A stretch of 64,000 bases of DNA from Verrucomicrobiales bacterium (lineage in GTDB: Bacteria > Verrucomicrobiota > Verrucomicrobiia > Verrucomicrobiales > V1-33), in NCBI GenBank assembly GCA_028293125.1, contig JAQGPJ010000055.1, forward strand, positions 89,753 to 153,752, written 5' to 3'. The position numbers were made by a program, and so were the translations under genes. Shown here piece after piece: positions 53,685 through 62,689 of this stretch. The first letter of the stretch is position 1. Every line of letters begins with the position of its first letter. The notes under the pieces are model-generated. The model was not told where the DNA came from, ran no database searches, and saw only the letters and a list, made by a program, of their open reading frames with translations.

Positions 53685-56312
53685 TCAGTGATTGAAGGCG
53701 AATTCGCTGCTGTTGAGCAGCGCCCAGAGCAGATCGGCAAAAACGGCGTCGCGCGGGGCCTCCTTGAGCATTGCCAGAATGCGCGCGCTCTCCGCCTCCG
53801 CCGGCGGGCGGCTGACCGCTGACAGAAACAGCTCCCCGATCACCGCGCGGTCGTCAGGGTTTTTCAAAAGTCCGGCCAGGCGGCCGGTCGTATTTTTGAT
53901 CCTGGCCTCCAGTTCCCCGCTGTTCCGGATGTGCAGCATCTGCGGCAGGGTCACCTCCCCCCTCCGCTCACACGCGCAGGCGGTCACCCGGTCGCTGCGT
54001 CCGAAAAGCGACAGAAAATAGGAACTGCCGGTGGTGTCCGCGATCTGCTGCGCCCGCATGCCAACGGGATAACCCGGAAATCTGTCCGGCACCCCCGTGA
54101 CCTGTGAAACTGAGTCCAGCAGGGTTTCCGCAGGCAGTCTTCTGGCGTAAAAATGCGAGTAAAAGCGGGTGTCGGTTTCATTCTCCGGCAGCGTGGCGCT
54201 CTCCAGCTGATAGGCGCGCGACTGCACGATCAGGCGGATCAGGTGCTTGAGGTCAAAGCCGTGGGCGCTGAATTCACGGTTCAGCACCGCCCACATCTCC
54301 GCGTTGGACGGCGGGTTGCTGACCCGCAGGTCATCCACGGGCTCCACCAGCCCGGTTCCCATGAAGTGTTTCCAGACGCGGTTGACCATGGCTCCGCTGA
54401 ACTGCTCCGTGCCCAGCATCCAATCCACAAAGGGAACCCGCGGATCCCCTCCGGACCTGGGCATCAGCTCCGTGCGGTCCAGGGTCCGTGGAGGCATGAA
54501 TTTTCCCGTGCGCGGCTGCGTCACTCCGGGCCGGCGGGCGCGTGTTTCGGCCAGCTCCCTTTGCGCCCGCTCCAAATCGCGCCCGCACTCCGCGAGCTCC
54601 TTTGCCGCCTCCTCCCCCGCGCCCGCCGCCTGGGCCTTCCTTTCCGCCTCCGCGCGCCGGGCCTCTGCCTTTTTCACCTGGCTCAGCCGCTCCTTTTCGT
54701 CCTGGGACACCGTGGTGAGCGCTGTGGACCCGGTTTCCGGCTTCTGGCGGTCCAGATTCACTTTTGAAAAGCACGCCGCGAAATGATAGAAATCGTCCTG
54801 GGTGTAGCGCTCCAAGGGATGATTATGGCAGCGGGCGCAGCCGATCCGCGTGCCCAGGAAAGACTGGGCGACAGAGTCCGGCAGCTCGCTTTCCTCCACT
54901 TTCCGGTGCTCCCCCATCACCGTGATGAAGTAACCGGCCTGCGGGCTGGCGGTCACATCCCCCCCGCTCAGCAGCACCGAGCGCGCGATTTCATTCCAAG
55001 GCCGGTTCCCCGCCACCTGCGAGCGCAGCCAGCCGTGGAAGGCGCGCACCCCCTTGGTCCCGCGCACATCGTGATCCCGCTCCCTGCGGTTCTGCAGCAG
55101 GTCCGCCAGCTGCAGCGTCCAGAAATCCGTGAATTCCGGGCGCTCCAGCAACTGCTCCGTCAGACGGGCGCGTTTGTCAGGATGGGAGTCCGCCAGAAAC
55201 TCCCGCGCCTCCTCCGCCGATGGAGGGAGGCCGGTGACATCCAGAAATATCCGGCGGAGGAATGCTGCGTCATCACACGGCCCGGAGGGGGGCAGATTCA
55301 GCGCCCGGAGCTTGTTGAAAAGGGGTTCGTCCACCGCGGTTCCCCGCGCGGTGTAAACCTCCGGGCTCACCCGGTGGGGAAAGGGAATGGAAAATCCCAC
55401 CACCTCCACCAGTCCCTGAAAATGCACCCGCACCGAACCCTCGCCGGCCCGCAGCGCCTTCGCCAGACCGTCCGGTTTCACGGAGACGGTGTTTTCGTCG
55501 TTGGAGAAAAACTGCGCCAGCCACGTGACATCGCGCACACGGCCGCCGGGATAACGGGCGCGCACCAGCAACTGCTGGGATTCTCCGGGCTCAAGCCTGC
55601 GTCCGCCGGGCAGCACCTCCAGCCGCTCCGCGTCCGCCTCCGCCGTGTCCGGACCGGGGGCGCGCGCGGCGATCCAGTCAGCCAGCAGCGCCCACTCGCG
55701 CGAGCCGCGCCGGAAGCGCACTCCGCCCTCGTGCGCCAGCTCCCCGCACGGCTTCCGCAGCAGCAGGCTCTCCTCCGGAAAAGCGAAGTCCACCCGCCGC
55801 CCGTTCAGCTCCTGGGTGATCCATTCCTGATCCCATTCCGGGGCGTACCCGCGCAGGGAAAGCCGAAAGCCGTTCTGGCCCGCCAGCTTCCCATGGCAGC
55901 CGCCCGTGTTGCAGCCAGTTTTGGTCAGCACCGGCAGCACGTCCTGTTTGAAGGAGGGAGACTCCCTGAGCCCGGTGCCGGAAACCCTTACAGGGACTGC
56001 GGCGGTCAATCCCTCCGCACTGACGGTCACCTGCGCCTCCCCGTCACTCAACCCCTCACAGAGACCCCGCGGGTCTGTTTTCACCGTTTGCGCCCCGGCT
56101 TCGGCGACGGAGAAGGAAGCCGTCCGTGTGACGTCCCGGCGCGCGCCGTCCTCCCGCACCAGCGTCACCAGCACCCCGTGGCGCTCCCCGCCGCCGTGCA
56201 GCTCCAGCCGCTCCGGCAGAATCTCCAGCCGCCCGGCCGCCGCGCTGGAAATCCGCACCGCGGCGGTGACAAACAGTGCCGCCAATCCGCCGCGGAGTCT
56301 CAGGTAACACAT
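53685..56312 (-). CDS. DUF1549/DUF1553 protein with cytochrome-like and Big-2 domains
   Basis: 875 residues. A signal peptide (LRGGLAALFVTAAVRISSAAAG) leads into a Big-2-like Ig domain (about 30-110), then the heme-like CNTGGCHGKLAGQNGFRLSLRGY (PSCyt-type). A second Ig-like domain (about 225-305) comes next, then DUF1549 (about 340-560, PPSGPCDDAAFLRRIFLDVTGLPPSAEEAREFL and TRIGCARCHNHPLERYTQDDFYHFAACF). DUF1553 (about 615-870, GDPRVPFVDWMLGTEQFSGAMVNRVWKHFMG) completes the protein. The CNTGGCH site has four, not two, residues between the cysteines, which is usual in this family. It is the first gene of a four-gene cassette with DUF1501. Confidence 0.88.
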   Translation of the reverse strand: MCYLRLRGGLAALFVTAAVRISSAAAGRLEILPERLELHGGGERHGVLVTLVREDGARRDVTRTASFSVAEAGAQTVKTDPRGLCEGLSDGEAQVTVSAEGLTAAVPVRVSGTGLRESPSFKQDVLPVLTKTGCNTGGCHGKLAGQNGFRLSLRGYAPEWDQEWITQELNGRRVDFAFPEESLLLRKPCGELAHEGGVRFRRGSREWALLADWIAARAPGPDTAEADAERLEVLPGGRRLEPGESQQLLVRARYPGGRVRDVTWLAQFFSNDENTVSVKPDGLAKALRAGEGSVRVHFQGLVEVVGFSIPFPHRVSPEVYTARGTAVDEPLFNKLRALNLPPSGPCDDAAFLRRIFLDVTGLPPSAEEAREFLADSHPDKRARLTEQLLERPEFTDFWTLQLADLLQNRRERDHDVRGTKGVRAFHGWLRSQVAGNRPWNEIARSVLLSGGDVTASPQAGYFITVMGEHRKVEESELPDSVAQSFLGTRIGCARCHNHPLERYTQDDFYHFAACFSKVNLDRQKPETGSTALTTVSQDEKERLSQVKKAEARRAEAERKAQAAGAGEEAAKELAECGRDLERAQRELAETRARRPGVTQPRTGKFMPPRTLDRTELMPRSGGDPRVPFVDWMLGTEQFSGAMVNRVWKHFMGTGLVEPVDDLRVSNPPSNAEMWAVLNREFSAHGFDLKHLIRLIVQSRAYQLESATLPENETDTRFYSHFYARRLPAETLLDSVSQVTGVPDRFPGYPVGMRAQQIADTTGSSYFLSLFGRSDRVTACACERRGEVTLPQMLHIRNSGELEARIKNTTGRLAGLLKNPDDRAVIGELFLSAVSRPPAEAESARILAMLKEAPRDAVFADLLWALLNSSEFAFNH

Positions 56313-56331
56313 GGGGAGGGAAATGGGGATT
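56313..56331. other. Leader of the DUF1553 cassette
   Basis: The ATG at 56312 is preceded on the minus strand by TCCCTCCCC and AT-rich sequence. No usable promoter pair was fixed. The region to 56517 otherwise holds only the terminator of the kinase gene. Confidence 0.2.
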
Positions 56332-56356
56332 AAAAAACCAGCCTGGAAAAACAGGC
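56332..56356 (-). terminator. Intrinsic terminator downstream of the kinase gene
   Basis: On the minus strand GCCTG (complement of 56352-56356), a TTTTTC loop and CAGGC (complement of 56341-56345) form a hairpin followed by GG and TTTTTT (complement of 56332-56337). This is the standard Rho-independent form and separates the kinase transcript from the DUF1553 cassette, which starts 20 bp later. Confidence 0.65.
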
Positions 56357-56517
56357 CTCCCTTCCCTTAACGCCGACCCCAGAGTTTCCTGTCATCGGCA
56401 CTTTCTGCATGGGCGGTCACCGGCCCGGCCGCCGCTTTTGTGCCGTGAATGATCAGCACCAATGGCATGGTTCAGCCGGCCTTGCCGGAACTGGTGAATC
56501 TCCGCATGGGCGGCGCC

Positions 56518-59496
56518 TCAGTTCCATTCACAGATGTATCCCTGGACATCGGTGTCATCATTGCCCACGTCGTTCCATTTGCCCTTTTTCCAGAGCCCTA
56601 GGAAATCCTCGCGGTCGCGGGTGTTGTCCGGCTGGCCGGGACCCCAGCTGGTGTAGCTCACGGGGGTGCCGTCCAGCCACACCCAGTCACCCTCGGCTTT
56701 CTCGTCCGTGGCCCCCAGCCACGCGCAGGCGCCGCCGGCCAGTTCCGTCAGAAAGGCGTTGGTGGGGGCGTCCGGCACTTTGGCAAGGCGGCCGCGCAGG
56801 TCCTCGCAGCGCTTTTTGGCCATGCGCCAGAGCATTTTTCCGGGGTAGTAGCGATACCACTTGCCGTTGAACTCCTGGGCGTCGGCGGGCACGCGCAGGG
56901 GCCGGACCTTGCCGTCGGTGGTGGGCGCGGCATCGGCATTCACGGCTTTGGCGATCACCGCCTGCGGCGTGGCGGCGGCACTGCCGGGAGCCAGCTCCTT
57001 GATCCACAGGTTCCGGTAATGCACGTTGCCGTCCGACCGCACATACTGCAGCGCCAGGTGGCCCGGCTCCGCGGAGCCACCCTCCCAGGTGTTGATGAGC
57101 ACGTTGTTGAGCTTCACCACGTGGCGGGTGCCGGTGACCGTGAGTTCATAGCGGTTCCAGTCATTCTCCTTCAGCGGCAAGGAGGTGGGCGCACTTTGGC
57201 CGGCCAGGCTGCCGGTGCCATTGCGGGACAGGGAGTATCCTCTGATTTCCAGTTCCACCGGTCCGCCCCAGGCCTTTTTCTCCTCCTCCTCCCGTTTCCC
57301 CCAAGGATCGGGAACGCGGAGCCAGATGCCGGAGTCCGCCCGTTTGGTGTCCATTTTGAATTCCGTTTTCAGAATGAAATTGCGGAACATCCGTTTGGGG
57401 AACCGGATCAGTCCTTTGCGGTCCGCTCCGGGCCGGGTGTAAACTGTGGCCACACCGCCTTTGAAGGACAGCCCTCCGGTTTCCGTGCCCTTCCAGCTGG
57501 GAGCCTGGGCGGGGCTGAAAAGATCCACAAAGCCCGGCTCCACCGGCCCCTTGGAGGCCTCGGCGGCATTGAATCGGGCGTGCGCCAGGGTGTCGCTGAG
57601 CGGCTCCACTTTGAGCCAGGACCAGTAGGAGTGCTCCCACAGCCAGGGATTGGTGCCGCCGGCATGGCTCTCCAGACGCAGCGAGACCTCCTGGTCCTTC
57701 CAGGCGCTCAGGTCCCAGACCAGCTGCTCGTACTGCTTCTCATCGTTGTGGGTGGCGATCTCCACCGGCGGGGAAAGCGGCTGGCCGTTGACAAAAGCCT
57801 TCAGAATCCAGTCCGCCGTGGGGAACGGCTTGCTGCGCACCCGCACGCTCAGCTGCATGGGCTGGCCGCCCGGCAGCGGCATCCGCCGGCTCAGCACCGC
57901 CGGTTTGACGGGACTCCAAGGCGCCAGCACCAGCACTTTGCCGCCGTTGTCCGTTCCCTTGCCGCTGAAGCGCGCGCCGTCGTCCCGGGAGTCCCGCGGG
58001 GCATCGATGGTCCAGTCCCGGGCCCATTCCGACAGCTCCGCGTCCGTGGCCAGGGCGAGGGTGAATTTCCCGCGCTCATCCACGGGGGTGCTCGACAAGC
58101 GGTCGGCCCCGCCGGTGCCGGTCACCTTCTCGGTGCCCTCCTCCAGCCACGCTTCATCGGGATTCCGGGACTGGTTTCCATCCTTGTTCAGATCGGCGAC
58201 GGCCTCCTGAATGCCGGAGGCGGTTCCTGCGGGGCCAGCGGGGTCTGGCGGTCGGACAGCGGTGGGGGAGGCGTTTCCGGAAGCTGCGTTTCCCGCCGCG
58301 GAGCCCGTTGCCGGCGGGTTGCCGCCCGTACCGGTGCCAGGAGCAGGGCGGATACCGGTGCCGAGCTTGGAGCTGGAGCTGAAAGGATCCGGGACCGCGC
58401 TTCCCGCCACTCCCGGGGTTCCCGCCAGTGGGGTGGCTTTGCCACCGGGGGGCGGGACGGGGTCGGGGATAGAGGGCTTGCCGCCGGATTTGGAAATCAT
58501 GTACGCGGCCCCTCCCACCATCACCACGGCGGCCACGGCGGCGATCATCAGGCCGGATGATTGGGGAGGCTTGGCCGCGGAATCGGTCCTGCCCTGCCCC
58601 GCGCCCGGGCGCGGAGCCACGGTCATGCGCCTGACCACCACCGGAGGCACCGGTCCCGGCTTCGGCGCACTGAGCTCCACCAGTCTGGTCCGCGCGGTCT
58701 CCAAAGCCTTTTGCCAGTCCTCCGCCGCCGCCGGCCGGCGCGCCGGATCCTCCTGCAGCGTCCAGCCGATGACCTCGGCCACGGGTTGGAGCAGTTTTTC
58801 CAAAGCGCCCGTACGGGCCGCCGCCTCCTCCGGCGGAGGGGTGCCCAGCAGCAGTTCGAAGAGGGTGGCACCGGCGGCATAGAGGTCGCTCTGCGGGGTC
58901 GCCAGCCGGTCGCCGGCCAGAATCTCCGGCGCGGTGTAGCCGGGGGTGTGGTGGGTGGCGGTGGTGATGCCGCTGACGCCGGCCAGCCCGAAATCCCCCA
59001 CCTTGATCCTGCCGCTGTCATCCAGGAAAATATTGTCAGGCTTGATATCGCCATGGACGATGCCCCGCCGGTGGGCCGCCGCCAGGCCTGCCGCGATGGA
59101 CAGGCCCACCCGCAGAACCTGTTCGGGAGTCACCGCCGCAGGGCGCTCCCGTATCCAGCGGCGCAGATCGCCGCCGCCCTCGTACTCCAGCAGCAGATAC
59201 AGCCAGCCGCCGGGGGTGCGGCCGAAATCATAGACCTCCACCACATGGGGATCGCGCACGCTGGCCAAGGCCCGGGCCTCGGTCTGAAACCGGGAGGAGG
59301 CGTCAGGATCCGCTCCGGTCTCCAGAGGCAGCACCTTCAGCACCGCCAGACGGTCCAGCGATTCCTGGCGGACCAGGTAAACCGCGCTCATGCCGCCCAG
59401 GGCCAGCAGCGAGCGGATCTCCAGTCTGGGGAATTCCCCTGACAATTCTTCGGGGGAGGGCGGTGTCCACGCCGGTTCTTCTTCCTTGTGTTCCAT
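56518..59496 (-). CDS. Transmembrane Ser/Thr protein kinase fused to DUF1080 and C-type lectin domains
   Basis: 992 residues. The cytoplasmic kinase domain (about 28-285) is complete: glycine loop GGMSAVY (34-40), K54, HGDIKPDN with D150, D168FG and TPGYTAPE. A membrane helix (about 316-336, GLMIAAVAAVVMVGGAAYMIS) is followed by a long Gly/Pro/Thr linker. A galactose-binding-like region comes next (about 470-640). A DUF1080 domain (about 650-832) is of the 3-keto-disaccharide hydrolase/LamG-like type. The protein ends with a C-type lectin domain (about 870-992, WYRYYPGKMLWRMAKKRCEDLRGRL and YICEWN, with QPDN as sugar/Ca motif). It likely senses carbohydrate outside and phosphorylates targets inside. 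Confidence 0.85.
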   Translation of the reverse strand: MEHKEEEPAWTPPSPEELSGEFPRLEIRSLLALGGMSAVYLVRQESLDRLAVLKVLPLETGADPDASSRFQTEARALASVRDPHVVEVYDFGRTPGGWLYLLLEYEGGGDLRRWIRERPAAVTPEQVLRVGLSIAAGLAAAHRRGIVHGDIKPDNIFLDDSGRIKVGDFGLAGVSGITTATHHTPGYTAPEILAGDRLATPQSDLYAAGATLFELLLGTPPPEEAAARTGALEKLLQPVAEVIGWTLQEDPARRPAAAEDWQKALETARTRLVELSAPKPGPVPPVVVRRMTVAPRPGAGQGRTDSAAKPPQSSGLMIAAVAAVVMVGGAAYMISKSGGKPSIPDPVPPPGGKATPLAGTPGVAGSAVPDPFSSSSKLGTGIRPAPGTGTGGNPPATGSAAGNAASGNASPTAVRPPDPAGPAGTASGIQEAVADLNKDGNQSRNPDEAWLEEGTEKVTGTGGADRLSSTPVDERGKFTLALATDAELSEWARDWTIDAPRDSRDDGARFSGKGTDNGGKVLVLAPWSPVKPAVLSRRMPLPGGQPMQLSVRVRSKPFPTADWILKAFVNGQPLSPPVEIATHNDEKQYEQLVWDLSAWKDQEVSLRLESHAGGTNPWLWEHSYWSWLKVEPLSDTLAHARFNAAEASKGPVEPGFVDLFSPAQAPSWKGTETGGLSFKGGVATVYTRPGADRKGLIRFPKRMFRNFILKTEFKMDTKRADSGIWLRVPDPWGKREEEEKKAWGGPVELEIRGYSLSRNGTGSLAGQSAPTSLPLKENDWNRYELTVTGTRHVVKLNNVLINTWEGGSAEPGHLALQYVRSDGNVHYRNLWIKELAPGSAAATPQAVIAKAVNADAAPTTDGKVRPLRVPADAQEFNGKWYRYYPGKMLWRMAKKRCEDLRGRLAKVPDAPTNAFLTELAGGACAWLGATDEKAEGDWVWLDGTPVSYTSWGPGQPDNTRDREDFLGLWKKGKWNDVGNDDTDVQGYICEWN

Positions 59497-59697
59497 GGGG
59501 GATGGGATGGGGAGGGGGGATTTAAATGTGAAATCAATTGGTGAGGCGGGGAATACTCACGGAAAAGGCGGGAAATGGCTTCATTATATACCAGCTGAAC
59601 AGTTCCGCAGAGATATTTACAGGGCTGTTTTTGCCATGAGGCCGCAAAAGGATGCCTCACATAACGGCGGAAAAATAAAACCGTCCCGGGATATTGT

Positions 59698-59733
59698 TTG
59701 CGTTCGGCGCGCGGAACGACTAAAAATATAGTC
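59698..59733 (+). promoter_or_regulatory. Candidate promoter with BlaI-like operator dyad
   Basis: TTGCGT at 59698-59703 and TAAAAA at 59721-59726 are 17 bp apart. GACTA (59718-59722), 6 bases and TAGTC (59729-59733) form a dyad over the -10 region, about 40 bp upstream of the BlaI-like start. The ACTA/TAGT core resembles known BlaI/MecI half-sites (TACTACA). This would let the repressor block its own operon. The rest of the 274-bp divergent gap shows nothing else clear. Confidence 0.5.
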
Positions 59734-59770
59734 ACCCGGCCAATGGATTCAACCCCCGGGTGTCCCCGCC

Positions 59771-60199
59771 GTGCCCCCCCGCCCCCCCGCCGCCCTCACG
59801 CCCAACGAATGGAAAGTCATGCGCATCGTGTGGCGGATGAAGTCCTGCGCGTCGCGGGATGTCTGCCTCGCCGCCGGGGAGGAGCACGGCTGGGCCCCCA
59901 CCACGGTGAAGACCTACCTGAGCCTGCTGGTGGAGAAAGGCCACCTGACCGCCACGCGGGTGGGCAACAGTTTTCTCTACAAACCGAAAAGCGCCCCTAT
60001 GAAGTCCCTGCGCGCGGCGGCGGACACCCTGATGGAGAAAATGCTGGGCGGCACCGACGGCCCGCTGCTGGCCTACATGATCGGCAAGTCGCGCCTCACC
60101 GCGGCGGAGATCAGCGACCTGCGGCGGATGCTGGACGGGGCTACCCCCGCTGAACCCGGCCCGGAACCCTCCCCACGTCATGACCCTTCCTTGGATTGA
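59771..60199 (+). CDS. BlaI/MecI/CopY-family winged-helix repressor
   Basis: 142 residues from GTG 59771. Residues 7-75 are the winged helix (LTPNEWKVMRIVWRMKSCASRDVCLA, then WAPTTVKTYLSLLVEKGHLTATRVGNSFLYKP), an excellent match to BlaI. The C-terminal dimerisation helices follow (AADTLMEKMLGG). BlaI proteins repress their operon until a BlaR1-type protease inactivates them. Its 3' end overlaps the M56 protease gene by 20 bp, so they are co-translated. Confidence 0.88.
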   Translation: MPPRPPAALTPNEWKVMRIVWRMKSCASRDVCLAAGEEHGWAPTTVKTYLSLLVEKGHLTATRVGNSFLYKPKSAPMKSLRAAADTLMEKMLGGTDGPLLAYMIGKSRLTAAEISDLRRMLDGATPAEPGPEPSPRHDPSLD

Positions 60200-61895
60200 A
60201 AACCGGATCGCCGCCGCCGCCGGACATTGGGCCGGGTGGATGGGCGACAGCCTTGTCAGCGGGCTGGTGGCGCTGGGCATGGCCCTGCTGCTGGCGCGGA
60301 TGCCGCGGCGGCGCATGGGCACCGGATTTCTCGGCGTAGTGTGGCTGCTGGTGCTGGCGCGGGTGGCGGTGCCCGTGAATTTTTCCATCCCCATGGCGTT
60401 GCCTGAGGGATTTTTCCATGAGGTGAGGACGGTGGCCGCGGCGGCGGTGCCGGGGGTGGAAATGGCGCCCGCTCCAGCCAGGGAAACGGAAGGGGAAACC
60501 GGGACACCGTCAGCATCCTCCGCTTCCTCTTCCTCTTCCTCCGTCCCGCCCGGAGTGGACGAGGGCCGCATGAGGCCGCTGCGGGAAACCGGCGCGTCCC
60601 CTGCCCCGGACCACTCCCGGTGGCTTCCCTCGCTGTTTGTGATTTGGATCACGGGCGCGCTGACCCGCCTGCTGTGGCTGGCGTTCCAAGTGCGCCGCGC
60701 CCGCCTGCTGGTGCGCTGGTCCCGGCCCGCCGAGCCGGAGGACTGCCCGCTGGATCTGACCGCCCTGGCCTTGGAATGCGGTCTGCGCCGCGCCCCCCGT
60801 GTACGGGTGACCGGAGCCCTCGCCAGCCCCGCGGTGACCGGGCTGATATCCCCGGTGCTGCTGCTGCCGGAAGGGCTGGCGGCGGCGCTGACACCGGGAC
60901 AGCTCCGCTGGGCGGCGGCCCATGAGCTGTCGCATCTGCGCCGGGGCGACCTGTGGGTGCAGCTGTTCGAGTCGGTGATGAAGTGCCTGTTTTTCTTCTA
61001 TCCGGTGGTGTGGATCGCCTCGCGCCAGCTGGCGGAGCGGCGGGAGGAATGCTGCGACCACGCGGCCTCCGCGTTGACCGGACTGCCCGCGCGGGAATCC
61101 GCCGCCGGTCTGCTGACGCTGCTCCAGCGCGCCCTGCCCGTCTCTGCGCCCTTACCCCCCGCCGCCTTGGGCATGGGCATCAGCATGAGCGGAGGCCACC
61201 GCATGGCCCGGCAGCGTATGATGCGGCTGCTGGTCGGGGCTCCGCCGGACCGGCACGCGCTGTTCCCCTGGACCGCCGCCGCCATCGTGCCCGCGGCCGC
61301 CGTTCTCTCGCTGGGCGCGGTGCGGCCCTCGGACGGAGACGGCTCGCCGGAGGCCCGGCGCATTCTGGAACTGGAATCGCGCGTGGCGGAACTGGAGGGC
61401 CGTCTGTCCACCAAAACGCGGCGGGAAACCCTGAGGGAAAACGCGGAGGCCGCCGCCCGCGCGCGCGCCAACCGGGATGGGGCGCGGTATTCGCCGGAGG
61501 AGCTGCACGCCATGGAGCTGATCTATCAGGAGGCGAAGAAGCGGCCGGATTTCGACTCCATGGTCCCCGCCATGCAGCCGCTCTTCGACCGCTTCCCCGC
61601 CTCCAACCGCGCCGGCTGCGCCGCGCTGTACCTGGGCCGCCGGCTGGAGGGGGAGGAGCGCGCCCGCCTGCTGACGTGGGCGGCGGACTCCGCCGGGGAC
61701 TGCCTTTTTCTGGACGGCACCACCGTCGGCGGGCTGGCCGGCATCCTCCTGGCCCGCGATGCCCTGACCGCCGGCCGCTTGGATGAAGCCGCGGCCCGCC
61801 TGCGCCAGGCCCGGGCCTCCTATGCGGACGGCATCGATTTCGAAGGCAATCCCATAGCGGACCTGGCCGACGCCCTGGCTAGGGAGCTGCCCTGA
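60180..61895 (+). CDS. BlaR1-like M56 membrane metalloprotease with a novel extracytoplasmic sensor domain
   Basis: 571 residues. Membrane helices lie near 20-40, 45-62, 150-170 and after the protease (about 360-385, LFPWTAAAIVPAAAVLSLGAV). The zinc site is HELSH (H248, H252) with a third ligand in REECCD, as in BlaR1/MecR1. After the last helix come a coiled coil (about 395-435) and a C-terminal domain (about 440-565), not the penicillin-binding domain of BlaR1. That domain has NRAGCAALYLGRRLEGEER, FLDGTTVGGLAGILLA and YADGIDFEGN, which align with the secreted protein encoded downstream. It probably cleaves the BlaI-like repressor on a signal sensed outside. Signal unknown. Confidence 0.85.
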   Translation: MTLPWIENRIAAAAGHWAGWMGDSLVSGLVALGMALLLARMPRRRMGTGFLGVVWLLVLARVAVPVNFSIPMALPEGFFHEVRTVAAAAVPGVEMAPAPARETEGETGTPSASSASSSSSSVPPGVDEGRMRPLRETGASPAPDHSRWLPSLFVIWITGALTRLLWLAFQVRRARLLVRWSRPAEPEDCPLDLTALALECGLRRAPRVRVTGALASPAVTGLISPVLLLPEGLAAALTPGQLRWAAAHELSHLRRGDLWVQLFESVMKCLFFFYPVVWIASRQLAERREECCDHAASALTGLPARESAAGLLTLLQRALPVSAPLPPAALGMGISMSGGHRMARQRMMRLLVGAPPDRHALFPWTAAAIVPAAAVLSLGAVRPSDGDGSPEARRILELESRVAELEGRLSTKTRRETLRENAEAAARARANRDGARYSPEELHAMELIYQEAKKRPDFDSMVPAMQPLFDRFPASNRAGCAALYLGRRLEGEERARLLTWAADSAGDCLFLDGTTVGGLAGILLARDALTAGRLDEAAARLRQARASYADGIDFEGNPIADLADALARELP

Positions 61896-62038
61896 TCCAT
61901 TGTATTCCCTAACTTGTATAAAACTGTCTTCCGGACCCCGCGCCGCGCGGGCGGGCAGCGGCGTCATTGTTCTTCCCTTTCCCTTCCCTTCCCCTTCGTC
62001 ATCAACCAACACAACAACCACTCACATCTCTCATCCCT

Positions 62039-62689
62039 ATGCGCATGACCCGGCCCGCCCTGCTGCTGCTCACCTTGGGAATTGTGTCCCTCAGCCCTCT
62101 ATCCGCCCAGCTGCCGCCCCGCGCGGGAGATCCAAAGAAGGAGGAAAAAACTCCGGAACCGCCCAGTGAGCGGGACCGGGAGCGCATCCGCGAACGCAAC
62201 CAGCGCAAGGCCCAGGAGGCCTGGGCGCGGGACAAAAAGAAGCGCAGCGCCAAGGATTACGCCGCCATGGAGTCCGAGTACCAGAATATCAACACCAACT
62301 TCAAATCGCCGGAGGTGAAGACTCTTCTCAATGACTTCATCAAAAAGTGGAAGGACGGAAACCGCGTGGGCTGCGCCACCCTGTACCTGGCCCAGAAGAG
62401 CGGCGGGGATGAGCGGGAAAAGCTGCTGGAGACATGTGTGAAAAAATTCAGCGACGCCTACTATCTGGACGGATGCAGCGTGGGCGGGCTCTCAAGGCTT
62501 TATCTCGCCGGCCACCTGAACCAGTTCGGCAAAAAGGCGGCGGCGAAAAAACTGATCGCGGAGATTGAGAAGGATTACGCCGAGGCGGTGGACCACAAGG
62601 GCGGACTCCTCATCGAACAACTGGAGGAGCTGAAAAAATGGGTGCTTCCGGAATCAGCGGGGGGTGGAGAATTTGGAAACCGGAATTAG
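62039..62689 (+). CDS. Secreted protein homologous to the M56 sensor domain, 3' end replaced by an IS
   Basis: From ATG 62039 this is 216 residues (the frame from 61967 would add 24). A signal peptide (MTRPALLLLTLGIVSLSPLSAQ) is followed by a charged region with RDRERIRERN and a domain (about 80-195) with NRVGCATLYLAQKSGGDERE, YYLDGCSVGGLSRLYLAGHL and YAEAVDHKGG. Domain and spacing match the C-terminal domain of the BlaR1-like protein just upstream. The last 12 codons (ESAGGGEFGNRN) come from the inserted IS, whose inverted repeat starts at 62650, so the native end is lost. It may be a ligand, decoy or regulator for the sensor. 143 bp separate the genes. Confidence 0.75.
   Translation: MRMTRPALLLLTLGIVSLSPLSAQLPPRAGDPKKEEKTPEPPSERDRERIRERNQRKAQEAWARDKKKRSAKDYAAMESEYQNINTNFKSPEVKTLLNDFIKKWKDGNRVGCATLYLAQKSGGDEREKLLETCVKKFSDAYYLDGCSVGGLSRLYLAGHLNQFGKKAAAKKLIAEIEKDYAEAVDHKGGLLIEQLEELKKWVLPESAGGGEFGNRN

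Noticed and set aside
53685..56312. CNTGGCH as a standard CxxCH heme site
   Set aside because: Four residues separate the cysteines. It is described as family-typical and heme-like only.
60180..61895. The M56 protein as a beta-lactam sensor (BlaR1/MecR1)
   Set aside because: There is no SxxK/KTG penicillin-binding domain in the C-terminal part and no beta-lactamase gene nearby.
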